This document shows, one piece after another, positions 27,810-37,400 of a stretch of 64,000 nt of DNA. Under the pieces are notes generated by a model. That model did not search any database, was not told the DNA's origin, and worked only from the letters and a program-made list of their open reading frames with translations. The stretch spans positions 1 to 64,000 of the forward strand of contig NZ_MTBP01000002.1 of the NCBI RefSeq assembly GCF_002911665.1, read 5' to 3'. The position numbers and the translations under genes are program-made. Position 1 is the first letter of the stretch. Every line of letters starts with the position of its first letter. The stretch is from Actinomadura rubteroloni (GTDB lineage: Bacteria; Actinomycetota; Actinomycetes; Streptosporangiales; Streptosporangiaceae).

Positions 27810-28912
27810 GCGCGCCCGCGCCCGCGCAGACCGAGCCGTTCCGGCCGCTGGAGGCCGTGGCGGCGCCGCCACCGGTCGATCCCGTCCGGTCGCCGGTCGT
27901 GCGCGACCTCGGGGACGGCACGCATCTCGTGACGTTCGCCTGGCGCGGCGCGGCCGAGCGGGTTCTCGTGCTGGTCAACACGGTGTCGGAGGGGCATCGC
28001 GGGGATCTGGCACCCATCCTCATGGACCGCGTGCCGGGGTCGGATCTGTGGCACCGGACGTTCCGCTGCCCGTCCGACCTGCGCGCCACCTACCAGTTCC
28101 ACCCGTGCGACGGGCCGCTTGACGCCGCCGACGACGCGGCGTGGGCGCGGGTGCGGCGCGCGGCGGTGCCCGATCCGCTCAACCCGCACCGGCTGCCGTC
28201 GTGGATCCCCGGCGCGGTGACGTCGCTGCTGGAGCTGCCGGGCGCGCCGCCGCAGCCATGGCGCGACCCGCGTCCGGGCGTCCCGGGGGGTTCACTGCGC
28301 ACCCTGGACGTCGCCGGACGGACCGTCCACGCCTACCTGCCGCCCGGCGACGGGCCCGCCGACCTGCTCGTCCTGCTGGACGGGGAACTGTGGTCCGGGC
28401 TCGTCCCGATCGCGCCGACACTGGACAATCTGCTCGCCGACGGGCGGATCGGGCCGACGCTGGCGCTGCTGCCCGAGTCCGGCGGCTCCCGCGACGCCGA
28501 CCTCGGCGGCCCCGCCCACGCCCGGTTCCTCGCCGAGGACCTGCCCGCGCTCGCCGCGCGGCTGCGCACGCCGACCGGACGGCGGACGATCGCCGGGCAG
28601 AGCCTCGGCGGGTACGCCGCCGCTGCCGCCGCGCTCCGGCACCCGGACGCCTTCGGGACCGTCATCGCCCAGTCCGGCGCGTTCTGGACCGACGGCGAGG
28701 CGCTGACGGCCGCGTACGCGGCGAGCCCCCGGCAGCCCGTCCGGTTCCGGCTCCAGGTCGGGACGCACGAGTGGCGGCTGCGGCCCGCCGTCCGCCGGTT
28801 CCACGCCGTCCTGCGCGACCGGGGCTACGACGCGGACCTCGCCGAGTACACCGGCGGGCACGACCTCGCCTGCTGGCGGGGCGGGCTCGCCGAAGCGCTC
28901 GCCCGCCCCTGA
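27806..28912 (+). CDS. enterobactin esterase-like siderophore hydrolase (Fes/IroD family)
   Basis: 368 aa cytosolic alpha/beta hydrolase with the Fes N-terminal beta domain (about 20-150; HLVTFAWRG, LWHRTFRCPSDLRATYQF, DPLNPHRLP). The catalytic Ser lies in IAGQSLGGYAAAA (~266) and the His in YTGGHDLACWRGGL near the C-terminus. Fes enzymes cut ester bonds in DHB-Ser/Thr trilactones to free iron. Its presence argues that the product of this locus contains an ester, for example through the Thr side chain. GTG overlaps the ATPase stop. Confidence 0.9.
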   Translation: MSAPAPAQTEPFRPLEAVAAPPPVDPVRSPVVRDLGDGTHLVTFAWRGAAERVLVLVNTVSEGHRGDLAPILMDRVPGSDLWHRTFRCPSDLRATYQFHPCDGPLDAADDAAWARVRRAAVPDPLNPHRLPSWIPGAVTSLLELPGAPPQPWRDPRPGVPGGSLRTLDVAGRTVHAYLPPGDGPADLLVLLDGELWSGLVPIAPTLDNLLADGRIGPTLALLPESGGSRDADLGGPAHARFLAEDLPALAARLRTPTGRRTIAGQSLGGYAAAAAALRHPDAFGTVIAQSGAFWTDGEALTAAYAASPRQPVRFRLQVGTHEWRLRPAVRRFHAVLRDRGYDADLAEYTGGHDLACWRGGLAEALARP

Positions 28913-28928
28913 CGCGTCAGGCCGTACG

Positions 28929-30653
28929 TCAGGCCGTGCGCGTCGGGCCGAGCCGCAGGACCGCCGGGGCGGACGCGGGCACGGCCGGGCTGTGCGGCGC
29001 CACCGGCTCCAGCCGCTGGTAGCCGTCGCCGAGAGCGGGACGCGGGTCCTGCTCGCCCTTGTTCGGCCAGAACGCCATCGCCCGCTCGGCCTGCGCGGTG
29101 ATCGTCAGCGACGGGTTCACGCCCAGGTTCGCGGTGACCGACGACCCGTCCACGATGTGCAGGCCCGCGTGCCCGAACACGCGGTGGTAGGGGTCCACGA
29201 CGCCGGACTTCGGGGACTCGCCGATGACGCAGCCGCCGATGAAGTGCGCGGTCGTCGGGATGTCGAACAGGTCGAACCAGGTGCCGCCCGCCGTCGCGTC
29301 CAGCTCGTCGGCGAGCTTGCGGACGGCGTCGTGCGCGACCGGGATCCACTTGGGGTTGGGCTCGCCCTCGCCGTTGCGCGCGATGAGCCGCCGTCCGAAC
29401 AGCCCGCGCTTCTCGCCGACCGTGATCGAGTTGTCGGCGGTCTGCATGACGAGCGCGATGACCGTGCGCTTCGCCCAGTCCTTCAGCGACAGGCCGCGGA
29501 TGATCGTGCCGGGCTGCCGCACCGCCGCGCCGAAGAACTTCAGCCAGCGCGGCTTCCCGCCGCCGTCGATGAGCAGCGTCCGGATGACGCCCATCGCGTT
29601 CTGCCCGGCGCCGTAGCGGGTCGGCTCGATGTGGGTCTTGTCGTCGGGGTGGAACGAGGAGGTGATCGCGAGGCCCGCGCTGTGGTCGGCGTCACCCTTG
29701 CGGTGCCAGCCGGACATCCGCTCGACCCCGAGCAGCGCCTCGGAGTTGGTGCGGGTCAGCTCGCCGAGCCGGGGCGACAGCTCGGGGAGGTTCCCGGCGT
29801 CGCGCATCCGGTGCAGGAGGCGCTGCGTCCCGTACGTCCCGGCGGCGAAGACGACCTGCCCGGCGGTGTACCGCTTCTTCCCGAACGGCAGGACGCCGCC
29901 CCGCGCGGTGTCGATGTCGTAGCCGCCGCCCGCGCGCGGCGTCACCGCCGTGACGGTGGTGTCCGGGATGACCTGGACGCCCGCCTTCTCGGCGAGGTAG
30001 AGGTAGTTCTTGACGAGCGTGTTCTTCGCGCCGACGCGGCACCCGACCATGCAGGAGCCGCACGCGGTGCAGCTCGTCCGCTCCGGGCCGGCGCCGCCGA
30101 AGTAGGGGTCGGCGGCCTTCTTGCCGGGCTCGCCGTCGCCGAAGAACACCCCGACCGGCGTCGCGTGGTAGGTGTCGCCGACGCCCATCTGCTTGGCGAC
30201 GCGCTCCATCGCCTCGTCGGCGGGCGTGACGATCGGGTTGGTGACGACCCCGAGCATGCGCTTGGCCTGGTCGTAGAACGGCTCCAGCTCGGCCTGCCAG
30301 TCGGTGATGTGGCCCCACTGGCGGTCGGTGAAGAACGGGCGCGGCGGCTGGTAGAGCGTGTTGGCGTAGACGAGCGAGCCGCCGCCGACCCCGGCGCCGG
30401 CGAGGACGAGCACGCCCGCCTCGCCCCGGACGAGGTGGACGCGCTGGATCCCGCGCAGCCCGAGCCGCGGCGCCCACAGGTACTTGCGGACCCGCCAGTT
30501 CGTCTTCGGCAGGTTGTCCTCGGTGTAGCGGCGGCCGGCCTCCAGGACCGCGACGCGGTACCCCTTCTCGGCCAGCCGCAGTGCCGAGACGCTGCCGCCG
30601 AAACCCGAACCGATCACGATGACGTCGAAGTCCGTCTCGGACGTTCCGGTCAT
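28929..30653 (-). CDS. GMC-family FAD oxidoreductase (cholesterol oxidase/ChoD-like)
   Basis: 574 aa. Rossmann FAD site FDVIVIGSGFGGSVSALRLA (~9), VYANTLYQPP, and C-terminal GGCVIGESPKSGVVDPYHRV / HIVDGSSVTANLGVNPSLTI, as in mycobacterial ChoD. A four-Cys cluster CTACGSCMVGCRVGAKNTL (~186) resembles a ferredoxin motif and is conserved in this subgroup. Substrate is probably a sterol or hydroxy-lipid but is not proven. It sits between the two arms of the siderophore locus with no iron box and a 174-bp upstream gap, so it may be a passenger. Confidence 0.8.
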   Translation of the reverse strand: MTGTSETDFDVIVIGSGFGGSVSALRLAEKGYRVAVLEAGRRYTEDNLPKTNWRVRKYLWAPRLGLRGIQRVHLVRGEAGVLVLAGAGVGGGSLVYANTLYQPPRPFFTDRQWGHITDWQAELEPFYDQAKRMLGVVTNPIVTPADEAMERVAKQMGVGDTYHATPVGVFFGDGEPGKKAADPYFGGAGPERTSCTACGSCMVGCRVGAKNTLVKNYLYLAEKAGVQVIPDTTVTAVTPRAGGGYDIDTARGGVLPFGKKRYTAGQVVFAAGTYGTQRLLHRMRDAGNLPELSPRLGELTRTNSEALLGVERMSGWHRKGDADHSAGLAITSSFHPDDKTHIEPTRYGAGQNAMGVIRTLLIDGGGKPRWLKFFGAAVRQPGTIIRGLSLKDWAKRTVIALVMQTADNSITVGEKRGLFGRRLIARNGEGEPNPKWIPVAHDAVRKLADELDATAGGTWFDLFDIPTTAHFIGGCVIGESPKSGVVDPYHRVFGHAGLHIVDGSSVTANLGVNPSLTITAQAERAMAFWPNKGEQDPRPALGDGYQRLEPVAPHSPAVPASAPAVLRLGPTRTA

Positions 30654-30827
30654 TGGCCACCTCTACCTCGTCGTCAGGAAAGCCTTTCGACTATGGGGAG
30701 AACGGACAGCGACCGCAAGATATCCGGCCGTGCAATCGGAGCCCCGCGTTGTCAGGGACGTGATAAAACACGAGCCCGGAGCGAGGTCGTCCGCCGATCC
30801 GGCCGCTGTCCGCTTCCGGCCACGGGG

Positions 30828-32135
30828 TCAGGTGGCGGCGACCTCCTCGGCGGGGCGGGCCGCGTCCCGGTCCGCGCGGAGCACCGACGCCAGGATCTCA
30901 CCCGCCCGGACCGCCGCGTTCGACAGCAGCGACGAAGTGATTCCGTGCGTGTGCTCAGTGCCGCCCTGGAGATAGAGGCCCGCCGTCACGCCGGGCTCGG
31001 TCGCGACGCGGTAGTCGCGTTCCACCCGGACGCGGCCGAGGTCGTCGCGCAGGCACAGTCCGGCGGCCGGGCCGAGCAGCGCGAGCGCGTCGAACGGACG
31101 GTACCCGGTGGCGCACACGACGACGTCGGAGTCCAGCACCGCGCGCTCCCCCGTGGGCAGGAACTCGCAGGTCGTGCGGGCGCCGCCGGGGATCTCGCGG
31201 ATGTCGAGGACGGCCGTCGCATTGCGGATCCGTAGCCGTTCCCGTCCTTGCACCTTCTCCTGGTAGGCGCGCCGGTACAGCTCCTCGATGAGGTCGAGGT
31301 CCACGACGGAGTAGTTGGTGCCCCGGTGGTAGTCGAACAGGCGCCGCTTCACCTCCTCGGGCGCGCCGTGGAACAGGTCGACGGCGTCGGGGTCGAAGAT
31401 CCGGTTCGCGAACGGGCTGTCGTCGGCCGGGCTGTAGCCGTAGCGGGCGAACACCGAGGTGACCTCGGCGTCGGGGAACGTCCGGTGCAGGTGGTCGGTG
31501 ACCTCGGCGGCGCTCTGGCCCGCGCCGACGACCGTCCAGCTCCCGGTCGGCCCGGTGTGCTCGGCGAGCCGGGTCAGCAGCGTCTGGTTGTGCCAGATCC
31601 GGGCCGATTGCTCGACGCCGTCGGGCATGCACGGTTGCAGGCCGCCGCTGACGACGACGTCGCGGGCGCGGACCGTCCGGCCGCCGGACAGCGCGACGTC
31701 GAACGCGGCGACCTCGCCGCGGCCGTCGGGGACGGGCGCGATGCCCGTGACCTCGCTGTCGTAGGCGACGTGGTGGGCGAGCCGCGCAGCGGCCCAGTCG
31801 AAGTAGTCGTGGAATTCGACGCGCGTCGGGAAGAAGGTCTTGTGGTTGATGAAGTCGACCAGCCGGCCCCGGTCCCGCAGATACGCCAGGAACGAGAAGT
31901 CGCTCCCCGGGTTCCGCATCGTGACGAGGTCCTTGAGGAACGACACCTGGAGGGTCGCGCCCTCGATGAGCATTCCCCGGTGCCAGCCGAAGCGGGGCTG
32001 GCGTTCGGCGAACAGGGCGGTGATGCGGCGGCCGGGCGGGGCGGCGGCGTTGTGCTCCTCGATCGCGACGGCGAGGGCGAGGTTGGCGGGGCCGAAGCCC
32101 ACGCCGACGAGATCGTAGGTTCCCTCTCGGGACAC
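30828..32135 (-). CDS. L-ornithine N5-monooxygenase (SidA/PvdA/CchB-like)
   Basis: 435 aa FAD/NADPH N-hydroxylase. FAD loop DLVGVGFGPANLALAVAIEE (~6), substrate region LQVSFLKDLVTMRNPGSDFS, RVEFHDYFDWAAARL, NADPH loop VVGAGQSAAEVTDHL, and C-terminal DVVVCATGYRP. The SFLKDLVTxRNP, GRLVDFINHKTFFP and EFHDYF stretches are those of ornithine enzymes (PvdA, SidA, CchB) rather than lysine enzymes (IucD, MbtG). GTG 32135 has GGAG upstream. It is last gene of the gnat-NRPS-MFS-SIP operon and should supply N5-hydroxyornithine for hydroxamate formation. Confidence 0.88.
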   Translation of the reverse strand: MSREGTYDLVGVGFGPANLALAVAIEEHNAAAPPGRRITALFAERQPRFGWHRGMLIEGATLQVSFLKDLVTMRNPGSDFSFLAYLRDRGRLVDFINHKTFFPTRVEFHDYFDWAAARLAHHVAYDSEVTGIAPVPDGRGEVAAFDVALSGGRTVRARDVVVSGGLQPCMPDGVEQSARIWHNQTLLTRLAEHTGPTGSWTVVGAGQSAAEVTDHLHRTFPDAEVTSVFARYGYSPADDSPFANRIFDPDAVDLFHGAPEEVKRRLFDYHRGTNYSVVDLDLIEELYRRAYQEKVQGRERLRIRNATAVLDIREIPGGARTTCEFLPTGERAVLDSDVVVCATGYRPFDALALLGPAAGLCLRDDLGRVRVERDYRVATEPGVTAGLYLQGGTEHTHGITSSLLSNAAVRAGEILASVLRADRDAARPAEEVAAT

Positions 32136-32176
32136 GGCGGCTCCTTCGGGTGCGGGACGGGCGGTGGACGGGCTGG

Positions 32177-33016
32177 TCACGCGCGGGCGGCGGCCTCCTC
32201 CCGGCCCGCCGCGTAGTAGTCCGCGTCGCGGTCGTTGTCGTGCGCGTCGTGGTAGGCGGTCTCGGTGAGGCCGCGCTTCCAGTAGCCGATCGCGAGGACC
32301 CGGCCGCGCGGGACGCCGCGCTCCTCGCGGACGTAGGAGCGGATCGCGCGGACCGACGCGGACTCGCCCGCGATCCAGGCGAAGACGTCGCCGTCCGGCC
32401 AGGGCAGCGCGCGGACGGCCTCGGCGAGCGCGCCCGGCCCGGCGCCGTCGCCGAACAGCCAGGTCAGCTCGACGCCGGGCGGCGGCATGAGGTGCTGCAC
32501 CTCGGCCGGGCCGGGCACCTCCACGACGACCTGGCCGCGCGTCCCGGCGGGCAGGTTCTCGATCATCGCGGCGATGGCGGGCAGGGCCGTCTGGTCGCCC
32601 GCGATGACGTAGTGGTCGGCCGGGCCGAGGACGCGCCCGCCCGGCCCGAGCGCGCCGACGACGTCGCCGGGCCGGGCCGCCGCCGCCCACCGGGACGCGG
32701 CGCCGTCGTCCCCGTGCAGGACGAAGTCGACGTCGACCTCCCCGGCGGCGGGGTCGTGGCGGCGGACGGTGTAGGTCCGCATGACGGGACGGCGGTCGGC
32801 GGGCGGCCAGACCGGGCGTCCGTCGGCTCCGGCGGCCGGCCACTGCGGATCGGGGTCCCCCGGCGGCGGGAACAGCAGCTTGACGTTCGGGCCCGTCCCG
32901 AACCCGGCGAGTTCGGGCCCCCCGAGGGTGATGCGGCGCATCCGGGGGGTGAGCGCGGCGGCGCGCAGGACGGTCAGCACGCGCAGCCCCGGCACGCGGT
33001 CGGACGGAACGGACAT
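32177..33016 (-). CDS. siderophore-interacting protein (ferric-siderophore reductase, ViuB-like)
   Basis: 279 aa flavin reductase. FAD-binding part MRTYTVRRHDPAAGEVDVDF (~83), phosphate loop PGDVVGALGPGG, and NAD(P)H region DVFAWIAGESASVRAIRSYV and AIGYWKRGLTETAYH, the C-terminal signature of SIP proteins. It reduces Fe(III) in imported siderophore, complementing the esterase. ATG 33016. It lies in the operon between the MFS exporter (32-bp gap) and the ornithine monooxygenase (41-bp gap). Confidence 0.92.
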   Translation of the reverse strand: MSVPSDRVPGLRVLTVLRAAALTPRMRRITLGGPELAGFGTGPNVKLLFPPPGDPDPQWPAAGADGRPVWPPADRRPVMRTYTVRRHDPAAGEVDVDFVLHGDDGAASRWAAAARPGDVVGALGPGGRVLGPADHYVIAGDQTALPAIAAMIENLPAGTRGQVVVEVPGPAEVQHLMPPPGVELTWLFGDGAGPGALAEAVRALPWPDGDVFAWIAGESASVRAIRSYVREERGVPRGRVLAIGYWKRGLTETAYHDAHDNDRDADYYAAGREEAAARA

Positions 33017-33048
33017 GGCGGTCTCCTCGATCGACGGTTCGGTGGGGT

Positions 33049-34407
33049 TCAACGGGCGGCGGGGACGGGCACGGCGGCCCGCCCGAGGCGGACGGCGACG
33101 AACGCGGCGGCGAGCGCGCAGCCCGCCGACGCCAGCAGCGCCGCGTGGTAGGACGCGAGCCCCCCGGCGGACACGGCGGCGAGGACGCCCGCGCCCATCG
33201 AGACGCCGAGCGCGGACGCCATCTGCCGTTCGGCGTTGTAGACGGTGGAGGCGGCGGCGGTCGCGGCCGTCCCGACCGTCGCGAACGCGGTGATCTGGAG
33301 CTGGATCGAGGACTGCCCGACGCAGAAGCCCATCACCAGGTGCAGGATCATGACGAGCGCGACCGGCGTGCCCGCGCCGATGAGGACGGTCAGCGCGATC
33401 GTGGCGGCGGCGCCGGTCATGCAGGCGGTGACGACCCGTCCGGGGCCGAACCGGTCCCGCAGCCGCGCGGCGACCTGCGAGGCGGCCATCAGCCCGACCG
33501 CCTTCGGCAGGACGGCGAGCCCGGTCAGCGCCGCCGAGTGCCCGAGCCCGCGCTGGAACAGCAGCGTGAAGGTGTACCCGGCGGCCATGAACCCGGCGAC
33601 GAGGAACACCATCGCGCCGCCGGACAGCCGGAACGCCGCGTCCCGGAACACGCCGAGGTCCACCAGCGGGTCGCGGGTGCGGGGTTCCAGGACCGCGAAC
33701 GCGGCGGCGAGCCCCAGCCCGGCCGCCGCCAGCCCGAGCGCGACCGGCCCGAAGCCGCGCGTGGCGCCGAGATTGAGCCCGGCGGTCAGCAGTCCCGCGC
33801 CGGGCGCGACGAGCAGGAAGCCGCGCAGGTCGAAGCGGCGGCGGCGCCGCTCCCCGCCGCCGTCCAGCGCGACCGCGCCCGCGACGAGCGCGACCAGCCC
33901 GACCGGGAGGTTCAGCGCGAAGCCCCACCGCCAGGACAGGTGGTCCACGAGCAGCCCGCCGACGACCGGCCCGAGCGTCGGCGCGAGCGCGCCCGGCAGC
34001 ACGATCGCCCGCGCGAGCCGCATCCGCTCCTCGGGCGGGTAGGCGAGGTAGAGGACGGTCAGCCCGACCGACAGCAGCAGCGCGCCCGCCGCGCCCTGCG
34101 CCGCGCGGGCCGCGACGAGCGCGCCGAGCCCGCCCGCCAGGCAGCACGCCAGCGACGCCGCCGCGAACAGGACGAGAGCGCCGAGGAACGCCGCCTTTGG
34201 CCCGACCCGGTCGCTCACCCAGCCCGACGCGGGGATGCACACCGCGACGCTCACCAGGTACGCGGCGTCCACGGCCCCGGTCGCGCTCGCCGGGACGGCG
34301 AAGTCGCGGGCGATGGCGGGCAGCGCGACGTTCGCGATCGTCATGTCCATGCTGACGAGGAACACGACGGTCACGTAGACGGCGGCGACGGTCGTCCGGG
34401 CGTTCAC
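33049..34407 (-). CDS. MFS transporter, probable siderophore exporter (DHA2-like)
   Basis: 452 aa membrane protein with about 14 hydrophobic helices. Motif [18 protein letters not shown] (~18) is that of EmrB/QacA-type proton antiporters; [19 protein letters not shown] is the loop 2-3 motif. The GTG overlaps the NRPS stop by 4 nt (GTGA), tying its synthesis to that of the assembly line and favouring siderophore export. Substrate is inferred from context only. Confidence 0.85.
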   Translation of the reverse strand: MNARTTVAAVYVTVVFLVSMDMTIANVALPAIARDFAVPASATGAVDAAYLVSVAVCIPASGWVSDRVGPKAAFLGALVLFAAASLACCLAGGLGALVAARAAQGAAGALLLSVGLTVLYLAYPPEERMRLARAIVLPGALAPTLGPVVGGLLVDHLSWRWGFALNLPVGLVALVAGAVALDGGGERRRRRFDLRGFLLVAPGAGLLTAGLNLGATRGFGPVALGLAAAGLGLAAAFAVLEPRTRDPLVDLGVFRDAAFRLSGGAMVFLVAGFMAAGYTFTLLFQRGLGHSAALTGLAVLPKAVGLMAASQVAARLRDRFGPGRVVTACMTGAAATIALTVLIGAGTPVALVMILHLVMGFCVGQSSIQLQITAFATVGTAATAAASTVYNAERQMASALGVSMGAGVLAAVSAGGLASYHAALLASAGCALAAAFVAVRLGRAAVPVPAAR

Positions 34408-37400
34408 GCGACCGTCCCGCGCAGCGCGGCGTCCACGACGGCGCCGATCTCGGCGATCGGGCCGGGCTGGGTCATGTCCTTGTGCTCGCACGCGATGGAG
34501 TGGTCGGCGATCGTCCCGCCGATGTAGGGCCGCCACAGGTCGCAGGTCGGCGACGCGGTGCCCTTGCCGAGTTCGGCGGGGTTCAGCGCGGCGGTGAAGA
34601 ACAGCAGGTCGCCGTCGAACCGGCCGAACGCGGCGTCCTTCTCCAGCCGCGCGCTCGTCGCGAAGTTGTCGATCATCGCGGCGGGGGTGAACTCGCGGAG
34701 GTTGGCGAGCGCGCTGCCCTCGGCGCGCAGGATCGCCATGACGCGGTCCCGGTCGAGGGGGCCGTCCTCGCCGGTCATGTCGTGGCCGACCATGTAGAGG
34801 AGGGCGCGCAGGGCGTCCTCCTCCGACGGCAGGACGTCCCACACGCCGCTCGGATAGGAGTCGAGCATCGCCAGCACCGCGACCTCCTCGCCCTGGGCGC
34901 GGAGCGCGACCGCGACGTGGTGGGCGATGACGCCGCCGAACGACCAGCCGAGCAGCGCGTACGGGCCGTGCGGGACGACCTCGCGCATCGCCGCGACGTA
35001 CTCGGCGGTCATCTCCTCCAGCGAGTCGGCGGGCCGGGTGCGGCGGGCGAGGTTGCGGGCCTGGACGCCGTACAGCGGGACGTCGCGGACGTGCTTGAGC
35101 AGCCCCGAGAAGCACCAGGCGATCCCGCCCGCCGGGTGGAAGCAGAACAGCGGGACGCCGTCGCCGGACGTCCGGAACGGCAGGATGATCTCCAGCGCCT
35201 CGTCGTCCCCGCCGCTCTCCAGCCGTCCGGCCAGCTCCGCGACGGTCGGCGCGGCGAAGATCTGCCCGACGCTCAGCCGCACGCCGAACTCGGCCTGGAC
35301 GCGTCCGATGAGCCGCGCGGCCAGCAGCGAGTGGCCGCCGAGGTCGAAGAAGGAGTCGTCGATCCCGACCCGCTCCAAATCCAGGACCTCGGCGAACAGC
35401 GCGCAGAGCATCTCCTCCTGGCGGGTGCGGGGGCCGCGTCCGGCGGTCGCGGCGGGGCCGGGCGCGGGCAGCGCGCGGCGGTCGAGCTTGCCGTTCGGGC
35501 CGAGCGGCAGCGCGTCCAGCACGACGACCGCGGACGGCACCAGATGCGCGGGCAGCACGGCGGCCAGGGCGCGGCGCGGGTCCCCGGCCGGCGTGCCGGT
35601 GACGTAGCCGACGAGCCGGGGGTCGCCGGGCCGGTCCTCGCGGACGACCACGGCCGCCGCCGCGACGCCGGGCAGTTCGGCGAGGGCGCTCTGGACCTCG
35701 CCGGGCTCGATCCGGAAGCCGCGGATCTTGACCTGGTCGTCGGCGCGTCCGGCGAAGCGCAGGACGCCGCCGGCGCTCCAGCGAGCCAGGTCCCCGGTGC
35801 GGTAGAGGCGCGAGCCGGGCGGGCCGAAGGGGTTCGCGACGAACCGTTCGGCGGTGACGCCCGGACGGTTCAGGTACCCGCGCGCCAGGCCCGCCCCTGC
35901 GAGGTACAGCTCGCCGGTGACACCTGGCGGGACGGGACGCAGCGCGTCGTCCAGAACGTAGGCGCGGGTTCCGGGGTCAGGCCGTCCGATCGGTACGGGT
36001 CCGGTGTCGTCGGGGTCGCAGTCCCAGAGCGTGGCGTTGACGGTCGCCTCGGTCGGCCCGTAGGCGTTGACGACGCGGTGCCTTCTCCCCCACCGCGCGA
36101 CGAGTTCGGGCGGCACCTTCTCCGCGCCGATCGCGAGCGTCGCGCCGTCGGGCAGGTCCACGTCGGCGGGAAACATCGCCAGCAGCGACGGCGGCAGCCC
36201 GAGCAGGTTCACGCCGTGCCGCGCGGCGTACTCGGCGAGCGGCGCGCCGGGGACGCGCAGGTCGTCCGGGCACAGGACGAGCGTCCCGCCCGACAGCAGC
36301 GGGATGCAGAGCTGCCAGAGCGCGGCGTCGAAGCTGAGCGAGGCGAAGTGCAGGACGCGCGCGTCCGGCCCGGCGCCGAGCCGCGTCTCCTGGGTCTCGA
36401 CCAGGTCCGCGATCCCGGCGTGCGTGACGACGACGCCCTTGGGCCGTCCGGTGGACCCGGACGTGTAGATCACGTACGCGGCGTGGTCCACCGACGGCGG
36501 CCCGGGCGGGTCCGTGGCCGGGAACTCCTCCAGGCCGGTGAAGTCGGCCGGGGTGACGACGTGCGCGGGCCGCGCGTCCTCGGTCATGGCCGCGAGCCGT
36601 TCGGCGGGGTAGGACGGGTCGAGCGGCAGGTAGGCGGCCCCGGCCTTGAGGACGCCGAGCACCGCGACGACCATGTCGGGCGTCCGGGGCATCCGCACGC
36701 CGACCAGGTCCTCCGGGCCGGTCCCCGCGCCGAGCAGCCGGTGCGCGAGCCGGTTCGCGCGGGCGTTCAGCTCCGCGTAGGTGAACTCCTCGCCCGCGAA
36801 GACGAGCGCGACGGCGTCCGGCGACCGCCGCACCTGGTCCTCGAACAGCGCGGGCAGCGTCGCGGCGCGACGGTCGTGCCCGGTGGCGTTCCACGCGGTG
36901 AGGATCGTGCGGCGTTCGTCGGCGCTGAGCACGTCCAGGTCGCCGATCCGGCGGCCGGGGTCGGCGGCGGCCTGCCCGAGCAGCCGCACGAGCCGTCCGG
37001 CCAGCGCCTCGACGGTCGCATGGTCGAACAGGTCGGCGCTGTACTCGACGGCGCCGTCGATGCCCGCGCCGCCGGGCCGCTCGGTGAACCGGAACGCGAG
37101 GTCGAACTTGGCGCCGCCGGTCGCGACCATGCGCACCGACGCCGTCAGGCCGGGCAGGTCCGGGCTCGCCGGCGGGTCGGCGGCGTAGGTGACCATGACC
37201 TGGAACAGCGGGTGCCGGGTGAGGGCGCGCGGCGGCGCCAGCGCCTCCACCACCCGGTCGAACGGGACGTCCTGGTGCTCGAACGCGGCCAGGTCGGCGG
37301 CGCGGACCCGGTCGAGGAGGTCGCGGAACGCCGGGTTCCCGGACGTGTCGGTGCGCAGCACGAGCGCGTTGACGAAGCAGCCGACGAGAGCGTCGAGGGC

